From UBA1479 sp963976055 (GTDB taxonomy: Bacteria > Pseudomonadota > Alphaproteobacteria > Rhodospirillales > Casp-alpha2), in NCBI GenBank assembly GCA_963976055.1, contig CAXBJB010000001.1, forward strand, positions 372,001 to 436,000: a stretch of DNA of 64,000 bases, read 5' to 3'. Under the pieces are notes generated by a model. That model saw only the letters and a program-made list of their open reading frames with translations, was not told the DNA's origin and searched no databases. This document shows positions 43,191-51,219 of this stretch, piece after piece (within the stretch, counting starts at the first letter, position 1; each line of letters begins with the position of its first letter). Position numbers and translations under genes: made by a program.

Positions 43191-43343
43191 CCTGGAGCCG
43201 CGACGCACGGCTCTGGGGCTTGGAAACCCCTCACAGAGCGGTCGTTACTGACCGTAACAGTGACCCTGACTTATGGTCGGGGTGCCTGGGCTATGTCCAG
43301 GCCACCCGGCTAAAATCCCAGGGGCCGTCTCTGTGCGGTTTTT
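43191..43343 (+). ncRNA. Structured RNA candidate resembling phage C4 antisense RNA
   Basis: Dense pairing in about 150 nt: stem CCTGGAGCCG/CGGCTCTGGG (43191-43200 with 43208-43217), GGGG/CCCC (43215-43218 with 43227-43230, competing), a closing helix CACAGAG/CTCTGTG (43232-43238 with 43329-43335), inner hairpins CGGTC/GACCG or GTTAC/GTAAC (43239-43258), GCCTGG/CCAGGC (43284-43289 with 43297-43302) extended by GGGT/ACCC, and TTTTT at 43339-43343. Layout and the stretch GGCTAAAATCCCAGGGGCC recall the C4 antisense RNA of P1/P4-like phages. It lies just before a small secreted-protein gene in a prophage-like segment. The rest of the 43023-43430 gap holds nothing else recognised. Confidence 0.55.
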
Positions 43344-43430
43344 CCAACACCCCGATCACCAGTCTGGTTGAAGCCACCTTCCAGCGGGCGCGCTGGAGGC
43401 TCTGGCCTCGGACTATGGGAGAGGGTTCTC

Positions 43431-43952
43431 ATGCAATTTGGAAAGCGATGGATCGCCGGCCTCTTGGCCGGTGGAATTGCTGCGGCCATGGTGGCGCATC
43501 AGCCTGCAGCAGCGCAAGACACCCAACTGGGTGTTTGGGAGTACGATGCGAACAACGACAGTTTAACCAAGACGCGATCACACGCTGCGTTCGTTTTCGA
43601 CGGGTCGGCGGCAAAGCTTGGATTGTTGGTGGTGAAATGCGATCGGGAGGATCTGGCGCCCTACGTCAAATATACTCGCCACGGCGTTTTTTTCGGCACG
43701 GATGGCCCGACCTTGGCTCGATATCGTGTCGATGAAAATGACCTTCACGAAGAAGATTGGCGGCTATTCGAGAAAAGCGTTGTGAACTTCAATAAGGGGC
43801 AGGTCTACGGCATGGTCCAGCAGATGATCACTGGCTCCTCAGTCACCGTCGAGGTCTCGGACTTTCGTTATCGAAAGTATCGGACGGTGTTCGGCTTAAA
43901 GGGCTCGGCTAGCGCCTTGAACAAGGTTCTGGAGAACTGCGGCGACAAGTGA
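43431..43952 (+). CDS. Secreted protein of unknown function downstream of the RNA candidate
   Basis: 173 residues. Signal peptide 'KRWIAGLLAGGIAAAMVAHQPAAAQD'. The mature part has two Cys ('VVKCDRED' and 'LENCGDK') that could form a disulfide, and an alternating beta pattern ('GVWEYDANNDSLTKTRSHAAFVFDG...LGLLVVKC') loosely reminiscent of TagO-like periplasmic proteins. GGGAGAGGG at 43418-43425 sets ATG 43431. Family not established. It follows the C4-like RNA by under 100 bp in the same direction. Confidence 0.65.
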   Translation: MQFGKRWIAGLLAGGIAAAMVAHQPAAAQDTQLGVWEYDANNDSLTKTRSHAAFVFDGSAAKLGLLVVKCDREDLAPYVKYTRHGVFFGTDGPTLARYRVDENDLHEEDWRLFEKSVVNFNKGQVYGMVQQMITGSSVTVEVSDFRYRKYRTVFGLKGSASALNKVLENCGDK

Positions 43953-44159
43953 GATTGAGGCTGATTTCAATAACTTGTGCTGACTAAGGCGCCAGTCTCA
44001 CAAAATATTGTTGCGTAGAGGTTTTTCCTCGCGTTACGATTCAGGCGTTATCTCCCTACCAAGGAGGGTGTGAAGGGGAGATGGCAGTGGTTTAAACCGC
44101 TGCTGTCTCGTCGTCCTTGGTGGGCCATCGGACAGCGGCACATTTGTGGAGCATGTCCG

Positions 44160-45554
44160 ATGGGAAAGCACCCTCTTCCCGAAAAGCATCATAACCAGCG
44201 CCTCTACGTCGACGAGATTCTTGTTGATCAGGTCGAGTACGTCCCGATTGAAGTTCTGTCCCCGTATCGGGGGCACGCCCGTAAACATCCGAAAAGACAA
44301 TTGAAGGCACTGGAACGCGGGATCGCGGCGTTCGGTTTCATCGTCCCAGTCTTGGTGGGGGAGGACGGTGAGGTCGTCGCCGGCCATGCGCGCGTCCTGG
44401 TCGCCAATCAATTGGGGTATACGAAGGTCCCGGTGATCCGCCTACCACATCTGAGCCCAGCTCAGATCCGAGCCTTCCGATTGGCCGACAACAAACTTGC
44501 TGAACTAAGTGAGTGGGACGAAGACAAGTTGGCCCTCGAACTCCGCGACCTGATCGAAATCGACTTCGACGTCGACCTGACTGGGTTTGAGGTGGCCGAG
44601 GTGGACCTCATCATCGACAGCCAGTTCTCTCCGGTCGGCGCGACGCCGGCGGACGAGGTGCCAGGTGTAGCAGACGAGCCGGTGTCGTGCCTGGGCGACC
44701 TATGGATGCTCGACGAGCAGTGCGTCTTGTGCGGCGACGCCCGAGATCCAGACGCCTACGCCGCCGTCCTACAGGGTCGCCTCGCAGCCATGGTGGTCAC
44801 GGATTCTCCGTACAACGTTAAGGTCCAGGGCAACGTCTGCGGTTCGGGGGCCATCAAGCATGGCGAGTTCGTCATGGCCTCGGGTGAGATGTCAGAGGAG
44901 CAATTCCGGGGTTTCCTGGAAGCCATCATCCACAATCTCCTCATATCGACGGCGCCGGGATCGCTCCACTACCTGTTCATGGATTGGCGGCATCTCTGCG
45001 TGTTGCAGGAGGTCTGCGACAGGCTCTACGGCCCCCAGGTAAACCTGTGTGTCTGGGTCAAGACGAACGGCGGCATGGGATCGTTCTACCGGTCCCGGCA
45101 CGAACTGGTGGTCATCTACAAGAACGGTTCGGCGCCCCACGTCAATAACGTCCAGCTTGGCCAGTATGGCCGCAACCGTACCAACGTTTGGGAGTACGAG
45201 GGGGCCAATAGCCTGTCCCCGAAGCGACGGGCAGACCTGGCGCTGCATCCGACTGTGAAACCCGTGGAGATGATCGCTGACGCCATCCGGGATGCCTCCA
45301 ACCGCGGCGACCTGATCCTAGACCCATTCCTCGGATCCGGCACCACGGTGATCGCTTGCGAACAGACTGGGCGCACCTGTGCCGGGATGGAACTGGACCC
45401 CAAGTACGTGGATGTCATCGTCCGGCGGTGGGAATCCTTCACCGGCGGTGAGGCGCGCCATGCCGGCACCGGCCTGACCTTCAGGGAGATGGCGGACCAC
45501 CGGAGCGGCAATGTCTTGATGCTGCCGGCGCCGTCACAGGGTGGGGAGGCGTGA
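44160..45554 (+). CDS. ParB-domain/DNA methyltransferase fusion (phage-type)
   Basis: 464 residues. Residues about 20-120 are a ParB/Srx-like nuclease domain ('IEVLSPYRGHARKHPKRQLKALERGIAAFGFIVPVLVGEDGEVVAGHARVLVA'). The rest is an N6-adenine/N4-cytosine methyltransferase of beta type: catalytic box 'VTDSPYNVKVQG' (a DPPY variant), 'HPTVKPVEMIADAI' and AdoMet motif 'ILDPFLGSGTTVIACE'. ATG 44160 has TGGAG at 44147-44151; an upstream GTG frame from 44070 has its ribosome site too close. It lies 1 bp before DUF5681 and in the same unit as a terminase, the typical set-up in prophages. Confidence 0.9.
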   Translation: MGKHPLPEKHHNQRLYVDEILVDQVEYVPIEVLSPYRGHARKHPKRQLKALERGIAAFGFIVPVLVGEDGEVVAGHARVLVANQLGYTKVPVIRLPHLSPAQIRAFRLADNKLAELSEWDEDKLALELRDLIEIDFDVDLTGFEVAEVDLIIDSQFSPVGATPADEVPGVADEPVSCLGDLWMLDEQCVLCGDARDPDAYAAVLQGRLAAMVVTDSPYNVKVQGNVCGSGAIKHGEFVMASGEMSEEQFRGFLEAIIHNLLISTAPGSLHYLFMDWRHLCVLQEVCDRLYGPQVNLCVWVKTNGGMGSFYRSRHELVVIYKNGSAPHVNNVQLGQYGRNRTNVWEYEGANSLSPKRRADLALHPTVKPVEMIADAIRDASNRGDLILDPFLGSGTTVIACEQTGRTCAGMELDPKYVDVIVRRWESFTGGEARHAGTGLTFREMADHRSGNVLMLPAPSQGGEA

Positions 45555-45555
45555 C

Positions 45556-45966
45556 ATGGCGATCAAGAAGGAGCCGAAGAAGGGCTACGAGGTCGGATAC
45601 AAGAAGCCGCCCAAGCATAGCCAATTCAAACCTGGCCAGTCAGGCAATCCGAAGGGCCGGCCCAGTGGCGCCAAAAATCTCTCGACGGAGCTGTTGGAGG
45701 AGCTCCATGAGCGTGTACGTGTCACGGAGGACGGCAAACAGAAGACGATCTCCAAGCAGCGAGCAATGCTCAAGTCGTTGATGGCCAAAGCCGTCAAAGG
45801 CGACACCAAGGCCGCCAATACCCTTCTCAACATGTTCCTCAAACTGGTCCCTGCAGAGGAGAAGGACACGGAAGGCAGGGAATTCACCCGAACCGATGAG
45901 CAGGTCCTGGAGGACTTCAAGGCCGCTTTGTTGTCGCAGGCACTAAACAAGGAAAAAGGTCGATGA
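45556..45966 (+). CDS. DUF5681 protein (small-terminase-like position)
   Basis: 136 residues. The N-terminus 'YKKPPKHSQFKPGQSGNPKGRPSGAKN' is the DUF5681 signature: a basic, Gly-rich DNA-binding-like arm. Then comes a helical region with 'DGKQKTISKQRAMLKSLMAKAVKGDTKAANTLLNM'. It sits directly before, and overlaps by ATGA, the large terminase gene, where a small terminase would be expected. GGGGAGG at 45541-45547 precedes the ATG. Confidence 0.88.
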   Translation: MAIKKEPKKGYEVGYKKPPKHSQFKPGQSGNPKGRPSGAKNLSTELLEELHERVRVTEDGKQKTISKQRAMLKSLMAKAVKGDTKAANTLLNMFLKLVPAEEKDTEGREFTRTDEQVLEDFKAALLSQALNKEKGR

Positions 45967-47393
45967 ACGACCATCAGGATGTAGACCGAGAGCTATTAAG
46001 AGCGATCTATCGGACCGACTTAAAAGCATTTTACCGGAAGGCGGTCGAGGAACTCTTTCCGGGCCGGAGCTACCATCCCGCCGAATACATCGCAGCGGTC
46101 ACCTATGCGCTGAGCCAGGTTTTGGATGGCGAGGTTACCCGCCAGATCATCAATATGCCCCCGCGCCACTTCAAGTCGTCGATCATTTCGGTCGTGTTCC
46201 CGGCCTTTGTCCTGGGCCACGATCCGAGCCGAAAGATCATCTGCGTCTCTTACGGAAGCGATTTGGCCGCGGAACTGCACAATCTGACCCGCGAACTTAT
46301 GAAATCGGATTTTTACCGGTGGGTGTTCACGGAAACGAAGATCAAGGCCGGCAAGGACACGGAGACGGAGATCAAAACCACCAAGAACGGTGGGCGGCGT
46401 GCAGTTTCCACAGGAGGGCCGATCACCGGGTTCGGCGCTGACTTGATCATCGGGGACGATCTCATGAAGCCGGAGGACGCCAACAGCGAGGTGAAGCGTG
46501 CGAAGGCCAACAGCTACCTACAAAGCACACTTCTATCGCGGCTGGAGGAGAAGAAGCATGGCGCCATGGTCTTGGTGCAACAGCGCCTCCACGTGGACGA
46601 CACCACAGGCCATTTGCTCGATAGCGGAAACTGGGAACACCTAAGCCTGCCGGCGATCGCGGTAAAGAAGGAGAAAATCTACGTCGGAGACGAGCAGTGG
46701 TTCCTGCGGGAACCGGGAGAGGCATTGGATCCTGTCCGTGAGGACCTGGAGACCCTAGCAAAAATCAAAGCCGAAGTCGGCGAACAAGTGTTCTCATCCC
46801 AATGGCAGCAATTCCCCACCTTGCCCGGCGGGAACATGTTGAAGCTTGAGCAGTTCCGGCGATACGAGGTCCTGCCGCCCAGGCATTGGTTGGAGTACTA
46901 CGTGCAAAGCTGGGACACGGCCGTAACGGCATCGGATACCAGCGACTACTCCGTCTGTACGACCTGGGGGAAGCGCGGTAACCACCACTACCTGATCGAC
47001 GTATGCCGGGTGAAGTTGGAATACCCGGATCTCCGGAAGGCTGTGGAGGAGCAATTTCTGAAGCATGGGCCCAAGTTGGTGATCTTGGAGGGCTCGCACA
47101 TCGGAAAAGCGCTGTACCGTGAATTCTACCGCTCCAAGTACTGCAGAGAGACCAACGATGGCCCGATCGTGTTCAAGTTTTACACGCCGAGGGTCAGCAA
47201 AGAGGAAAGGGCAGCCGTTCAGTCCGTGAAGATTGAACAAGGGTTCGTCTGGTTGCCAACAGTAGCGGATTGGCTGGAAGTCTTCGAAAAGGAAGTCAGG
47301 GAGTTTCCGGTCGGCAAAAACGATGACCAGGTGGACAGCATGGTCCAGTACTTGGCTGTCATTGCGCTCCGGATCCCAAGGGTTAATTGGTAG
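45963..47393 (+). CDS. terL: Phage terminase large subunit
   Basis: A 476-residue packaging motor. The ATPase domain has a variant Walker A 'NMPPRHFKSSIIS' and Walker B-type 'LIIGDDLMKPEDANSE'; the C-terminal RNase H-like nuclease has Asp residues in 'YYVQSWDTAVTASDTSDYSV' and 'GKNDDQVDSMVQYLAV'. Full family length and intact. No portal, capsid or tail genes follow; a recombinase cassette does instead, so it is an orphan in a degenerate or specialised element. Confidence 0.92.
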   Translation: MNDHQDVDRELLRAIYRTDLKAFYRKAVEELFPGRSYHPAEYIAAVTYALSQVLDGEVTRQIINMPPRHFKSSIISVVFPAFVLGHDPSRKIICVSYGSDLAAELHNLTRELMKSDFYRWVFTETKIKAGKDTETEIKTTKNGGRRAVSTGGPITGFGADLIIGDDLMKPEDANSEVKRAKANSYLQSTLLSRLEEKKHGAMVLVQQRLHVDDTTGHLLDSGNWEHLSLPAIAVKKEKIYVGDEQWFLREPGEALDPVREDLETLAKIKAEVGEQVFSSQWQQFPTLPGGNMLKLEQFRRYEVLPPRHWLEYYVQSWDTAVTASDTSDYSVCTTWGKRGNHHYLIDVCRVKLEYPDLRKAVEEQFLKHGPKLVILEGSHIGKALYREFYRSKYCRETNDGPIVFKFYTPRVSKEERAAVQSVKIEQGFVWLPTVADWLEVFEKEVREFPVGKNDDQVDSMVQYLAVIALRIPRVNW

Positions 47394-47543
47394 GCTGCCG
47401 AAATCGACCTTCATTTCTCTTTGGTGGGGGCGGCGAGAATGCTGCCCCCGATTTTGTCGATCAATTGACTGGACTTCCGCTGCGAACAGAGCGGTACTGA
47501 TCCCACGCGGTGAGGGACGCCAGGGCCCCTGAAAAGCCTCCAA

Positions 47544-47593
47544 CCACCGCCCGCCCGGACCGGTCCGACGACCGGCCGGGGTCTGGGCGGTGG
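47544..47593 (+). repeat. Strong GC-rich hairpin before the DUF3489 cassette
   Basis: CCACCGCCC (47544-47552) pairs with GGGCGGTGG (47585-47593). Inside, CCCGG/CCGGG (47554-47558 with 47576-47580) and CCGGTC/GACCGG (47560-47565 with 47570-47575) continue the stem to a CGAC loop. No T tract follows. Could be a translational or transcription control structure, or the end of the recombinase cassette. Confidence 0.6.
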
Positions 47594-47634
47594 AAGCCCC
47601 TGCATCCCGCGGGGCGCGATCACGGAGGTGAAAT

Positions 47635-47889
47635 ATGACCGCCCAGACCAAATCGAAAACCACCAAACCCCAGCCCACCAAATCTGCAACCATCCTGAAG
47701 TTCATCAGCCGGCCTTCGGGCGCCAGCCTAGGCGTCCTGGAGAAGGCCACAGGCTGGCAGCCTCACAGCGTCCGCGCGGCGCTCACCGGCCTGCGCAAGG
47801 CTGGCCATGCCATCGAGCGCGATAAGGACGCCAAGGGGGTCACCGTCTACCGCGTCACCAAGGTGGCATCGGCGGCGGACGCATGCTGA
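47635..47889 (+). CDS. DUF3489 small DNA-binding-like protein
   Basis: 84 residues. The DUF3489 core 'KSATILKFISRPSGASLGVLEKATGWQPHSVRAALTGLRKAGHAIERDKDAKGVTVYRV' is a winged-helix-like fold. GGAGG at 47623-47627 precedes ATG 47635. It overlaps the DUF2924 gene and is the first of a three-gene cassette (DUF3489-DUF2924-recombinase) widespread in alphaproteobacteria. GC content rises sharply here compared with the terminase gene. Confidence 0.88.
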   Translation: MTAQTKSKTTKPQPTKSATILKFISRPSGASLGVLEKATGWQPHSVRAALTGLRKAGHAIERDKDAKGVTVYRVTKVASAADAC

Positions 47890-48317
47890 GCCTGGACGAC
47901 CTGGACGGCATGACGACGGTGGAACTGCGGGCGGCCTGGGAAGACGACCTGGGTCGTCCGCCGCCCTCCCGGGCGAGCGCCGACTGGATGCGCTCGGTGC
48001 TCGCCTACCGCATCCAGGAATGGGCGGGCCCGCGCCTGTCCAACGCCACCAAGCGGGAACTCGAGCGTATCGCCCGGGCGATCGAGAAGGACCGGGGCCA
48101 CCAACCGAAGCCGACGAGGCAACTGAAGGCCGGGACCAAGCTGCTCCGCGAATGGAACGGCGTCGTCCATGAGGTGCAGGTGCTCGACGACGGCGCCGAA
48201 TACCGGAGCACCCGGTTCCCCAGCCTCACGGCCGTCGCCAAGGAAATCACGGGGGCCCACTGGTCGGGCCCCCGGTTCTTCGGCCTGAAGACGCGGGGTA
48301 AAGCCGATGGCCGCTGA
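47883..48317 (+). CDS. DUF2924 protein
   Basis: 144 residues, DUF2924: 'LDDLDGMTTVELRAAWEDDLGRPPPSRASADWMRSVLAYRIQE' and the C-terminal motif 'LREWNGVVHEVQVLDDGAEYRSTRFPSLTAVAKEITGAHWSGPRFFGL'. Families of this type always accompany a serine recombinase and probably assist it; the exact role is unknown. It overlaps genes on both sides (47883-47889 and 48307-48317). Confidence 0.9.
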   Translation: MLSLDDLDGMTTVELRAAWEDDLGRPPPSRASADWMRSVLAYRIQEWAGPRLSNATKRELERIARAIEKDRGHQPKPTRQLKAGTKLLREWNGVVHEVQVLDDGAEYRSTRFPSLTAVAKEITGAHWSGPRFFGLKTRGKADGR

Positions 48318-49884
48318 TCGCAGGCTGAATTGCGCCGTCTACACGCGCAAGTCGTCCGAGGAGGGGCTGGAGCAGGAATTCAATTCGCTGGATGCCCAGC
48401 GCGAGGCCTGCGAGGCCTACGTCGCCAGCCAGAAGCACGAGGGATGGCGGCTCCTAAAGGATCGTTACGACGACGGCGGTATCTCCGGTGGCACCATGGA
48501 GCGGCCGGGGCTGCAGCGCCTCCTCGCCGACGTGGCGGCGGGGAAGGTGCAGATCGTCGTCGTCTACAAGGTGGACCGGCTGACCCGCGCGCTCGCCGAC
48601 TTCGCCAAGATCATCGAGGTCTTCGACGCCCAGGGCGCCTCCTTCGTCTCCGTCACCCAGCAGTTCAACACGACCACCTCCATGGGCCGGCTCACCCTCA
48701 ACGTGCTGCTCTCCTTCGCCCAGTTCGAACGCGAGGTCACGGGCGAGCGCATCCGCGACAAGATCGCGGCTTCGAAGCGCAAGGGCATGTGGATGGGCGG
48801 CAACCCGCCGCTTGGCTACGACTGCCGGAACCGCAAGCTGGAAGTGGTTGAGGCGGAGGCGGAAACCGTCCGCCACATCTTCAGGCGTTACGCCGCCCTT
48901 GGCAACGTGCGGACGCTGAAGGCCGACCTGGATGCCGCCGGCATCGTCAGCAAGCTATGGACCTCGGCCAGCGGCCGCCGTGTCGGCGGCAAACCCTTCG
49001 CCCGGGGCGCCCTCTACCACCTCCTGCAGAACCGCCTCTACCTGGGCGAGATCGTCCACAAGGGTCAGACCCACCCGGGCCAGCACGCCGCCATCGTCGA
49101 TCAATCGCTCTGGGACGAGGTGCAGGCAAAGCTCGCCGCCAACCGGATTGACCGTAAGCGCGGGACCAATGCGAAGGAGCCCAGCCTGCTTGCAGGTATC
49201 CTGTTCGATGAACATGGCCGCCGTCTGACGCCAAGTCACGCCAACAAGGGAGGCCGCCGCTACCGCTACTACGTCACCGACCCACGGGACGATGGCCGCA
49301 TTCCGGCAATCCGCCTTCCGGCCAAGGAGGTGGAGAACGCAGTCCTTTCGGAGTTGAGGCGATATCTGGAAAGTGAATGTATTCGGCAAGGCCGCAGTCT
49401 GGTTGGAGATAGTGATTGCCTGAGCTTCTTGCGATCGGACGTAATCAAGGTCGTCCTTGGTGAGGCGGAGATCGAAGTATTGCTTAAGGCGCCGAACGAC
49501 AGCGAGGAACATTCCTTATGTGTGCCTTACACGCTTCGGCGAAGAGGCGTTGAAACCAAGCTCGTTCTGGACCCCGATATACACCCGCGTCAATCCAACC
49601 CGGATCCGGCGTTGATCAGAGGAATTGCCAAGGCCTTCATGTGGAACAAACGACTAATGGCTGGCGACCCGTCGTCTCTACGCACGTTGGCGCGCGCTGA
49701 AGGCGTCAGTGTTCGCTACATCCAGAAGCTTCTGCCACTCGCATACCTAAGTCCAAGCATCGTAGGCGTAATCCTCGAGGGGCATCAGCCTCGCGATCTA
49801 ACTTTGGAGGCGCTTGTCAATTCGGAAGTGCCTGTTGATTGGAAAAGTCAGGCCACAATGTTCCGGTTCCTCCATTGCTTTTGA
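48307..49884 (+). CDS. Large serine recombinase
   Basis: A 525-residue site-specific recombinase. The N-terminal resolvase domain carries catalytic Ser in 'YTRKSSEEGLEQEFNSLDAQ' and Arg residues in 'YKVDRLTRALADF' and 'QFEREVTGERIRDKI'. A recombinase domain follows ('GGNPPLGYDCRNRKLEV...IFRRYAALGNVRTL...LLQNRLYLGEIVHKG'). The last third ('LRTLARAEGVSVRYIQKLLPLAYLSP') is a helix-turn-helix type tail. The first roughly 340 codons are very GC-rich, whereas from about 49330 codon use is more neutral, suggesting a mosaic gene. It is the last gene of the cassette. Confidence 0.93.
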   Translation: MAADRRLNCAVYTRKSSEEGLEQEFNSLDAQREACEAYVASQKHEGWRLLKDRYDDGGISGGTMERPGLQRLLADVAAGKVQIVVVYKVDRLTRALADFAKIIEVFDAQGASFVSVTQQFNTTTSMGRLTLNVLLSFAQFEREVTGERIRDKIAASKRKGMWMGGNPPLGYDCRNRKLEVVEAEAETVRHIFRRYAALGNVRTLKADLDAAGIVSKLWTSASGRRVGGKPFARGALYHLLQNRLYLGEIVHKGQTHPGQHAAIVDQSLWDEVQAKLAANRIDRKRGTNAKEPSLLAGILFDEHGRRLTPSHANKGGRRYRYYVTDPRDDGRIPAIRLPAKEVENAVLSELRRYLESECIRQGRSLVGDSDCLSFLRSDVIKVVLGEAEIEVLLKAPNDSEEHSLCVPYTLRRRGVETKLVLDPDIHPRQSNPDPALIRGIAKAFMWNKRLMAGDPSSLRTLARAEGVSVRYIQKLLPLAYLSPSIVGVILEGHQPRDLTLEALVNSEVPVDWKSQATMFRFLHCF

Positions 49885-49948
49885 CCGCTCGGTTCAGTTT
49901 GGTGCGGGCGCCTTCCTAGCCTATAGTTGTAGTGTTGGAGGCGGGTTG

Positions 49949-50752
49949 ATGTTCAATTGGTTTCGTCCGAAGAACAGCGCTGACCGCAATTTTTCAAAAC
50001 GCTTCAAAGACGATGATGCGGTAAAAGCCTTCGTTGCAGACTGTGCACACTGTGGGCATCAGCTTGGGTCTAACGTCTCATCGATAATCTCAGAGTATTG
50101 CGACGGCGAGCAGGGACGCCCGACGCTTTCCGACATGCTTTCACGGCCCTTGATGTCGTTTGCTGGTGACGTTTTTGAAGCCGGGAGGCGTTCACTTTTT
50201 GAAGCCCATTGCTACGCGATCGTTCTCTCGGTAGCCCAGGACGTTCTCTATCGATCTAAAACCCCCTATGGGGAAGTCCGATTTATCGTCAACGATATTT
50301 CGAGGGCGGTCGCTGAAGAAGAGGTTGGGCCGGGCAAGGTGGGGAATGCGCCTAGTCCACGCCCTGCCCCTGGTGTGCACGTATCCTGGAGACCGGGGAC
50401 ATTGGTGGGAGGCGTTGCGTCTCAACAGTTGACTTTGGTTCAACGCTACGCGCGGATGAAATCTGTCGAAGAGAAGTTGGCAATGTTCTGCCTTGCGTTG
50501 GGGCTTGTTCCGCCCGGAGAAGGCATCGGAATGAAAATTTTGGAGGAGGTGCCTGGTTCCAGGCATGGAAATATCGCCAGTTACGATCTGGTCGGTTATC
50601 GGACTCCGGATACTGAAGAGATCGATGAATGGTCGGATGACCTTGAAATCTTGGACCCAGAAGAAGTCCTCGCGGCTCTCCCTCCAGATATCCGTGACGC
50701 CATGTTGGCGGAAATTTCAAGCCTCGACCCGTTCACTAAACCATCCTCATGA
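49949..50752 (+). CDS. Hypothetical protein, end of mobile segment
   Basis: 267 residues, not recognised. It begins 'MFNWFRPKNSADRNFSKRFKDDDAV', has a possible CxxC ('DCAHCGHQLG') and a helical middle ('SFAGDVFEAGRRSLFEAHCYAIVLSVAQDVLY'), and ends in an acidic tail. No signal peptide. GGAGG at 49938-49942 supports ATG 49949. It lies 64 bp after the recombinase. Composition is like the host genome rather than the recombinase N-terminus. Confidence 0.6.
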   Translation: MFNWFRPKNSADRNFSKRFKDDDAVKAFVADCAHCGHQLGSNVSSIISEYCDGEQGRPTLSDMLSRPLMSFAGDVFEAGRRSLFEAHCYAIVLSVAQDVLYRSKTPYGEVRFIVNDISRAVAEEEVGPGKVGNAPSPRPAPGVHVSWRPGTLVGGVASQQLTLVQRYARMKSVEEKLAMFCLALGLVPPGEGIGMKILEEVPGSRHGNIASYDLVGYRTPDTEEIDEWSDDLEILDPEEVLAALPPDIRDAMLAEISSLDPFTKPSS

Positions 50753-51073
50753 CGACCGGCAAACGGGCCGGGAGAGACACTCGGTGCAAATCCGTGGAAA
50801 TCCGCGCGAACTTGGTCTCCCGGCGATCCTCGCGCGGGACAACCCAGCCATATCTATTTGAATTTTAGCGGTTTTTCGGAAGGTCGGCGACGACCGCCGT
50901 TTGACGGCGGACGGAATGGCGGTGGACGCAGTCTGTCGCGAACCGGTCTCTGTTGACTGGGGAGTTAGATTTCCCTGATCAGCAGGCAAGTTATAGGGAA
51001 TTTTTTGATTTCATGGATGAAATCTCTGCCTAAAGGCCATTTGTTTCCCGGAAATTGGCGGCCACATACAGGT

Positions 51074-51099
51074 ATTCCCTATTATTGCAAACAGGGAAT
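51074..51099. promoter_or_regulatory. ATTCCCT-N12-AGGGAAT dyad upstream of regulator gene
   Basis: ATTCCCT (51074-51080) and AGGGAAT (51093-51099) form a perfect 7-bp dyad. A second, wider pair TTCCCT/AGGGAA occurs at 50971-50976 and 50995-51000. Both lie upstream of the -35 at 51156. A candidate operator for an unknown regulator. Confidence 0.4.
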
Positions 51100-51155
51100 G
51101 TTAGGGCTTCGACCAAGGTAATATTCCGGAATTGGAGTCGCCAAGATCACGATTC

Positions 51156-51184
51156 TTGACATCATGCACTGAGAGAAGTATCTG
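51156..51184 (+). promoter_or_regulatory. Sigma70-type promoter for the NtrC-family regulator
   Basis: TTGACA at 51156-51161 (perfect -35), 17-bp spacer, TATCTG at 51179-51184. It lies 35 bp upstream of GTG 51220. Confidence 0.55.
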
Positions 51185-51219
51185 CATTATAACTTATCAA
51201 ATTGGAAAGTTAATTTGCA

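Larger units (their letters stand above)
50753..51219. other. Intergenic region upstream of the hydrogenase regulator
   Basis: 467 bp without a gene. It contains a GC hairpin CCGCCG/CGGCGG (50894-50910), two TTCCCT/AGGGAA dyads (50971-51000 and 51074-51099) and a promoter at 51156. It also contains GGGAGA...TCTCCC around 50769-50821 with a T-arm-like centre, but no tRNA could be folded. Confidence 0.5.

Noticed and set aside
43139..43735. Long plus-strand reading frame through the C4-like RNA
   Set aside because: Reads through the structured RNA and out of frame with the signal-peptide protein at 43431; composition unlike a real protein.
50760..50830. tRNA- or attachment-site-like sequence (GGTGCAAATCCG with GGGAGA/TCTCCC arms)
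   Set aside because: No acceptor stem, anticodon arm or T-loop consensus could be assembled, and no second copy was found to act as an attachment repeat.
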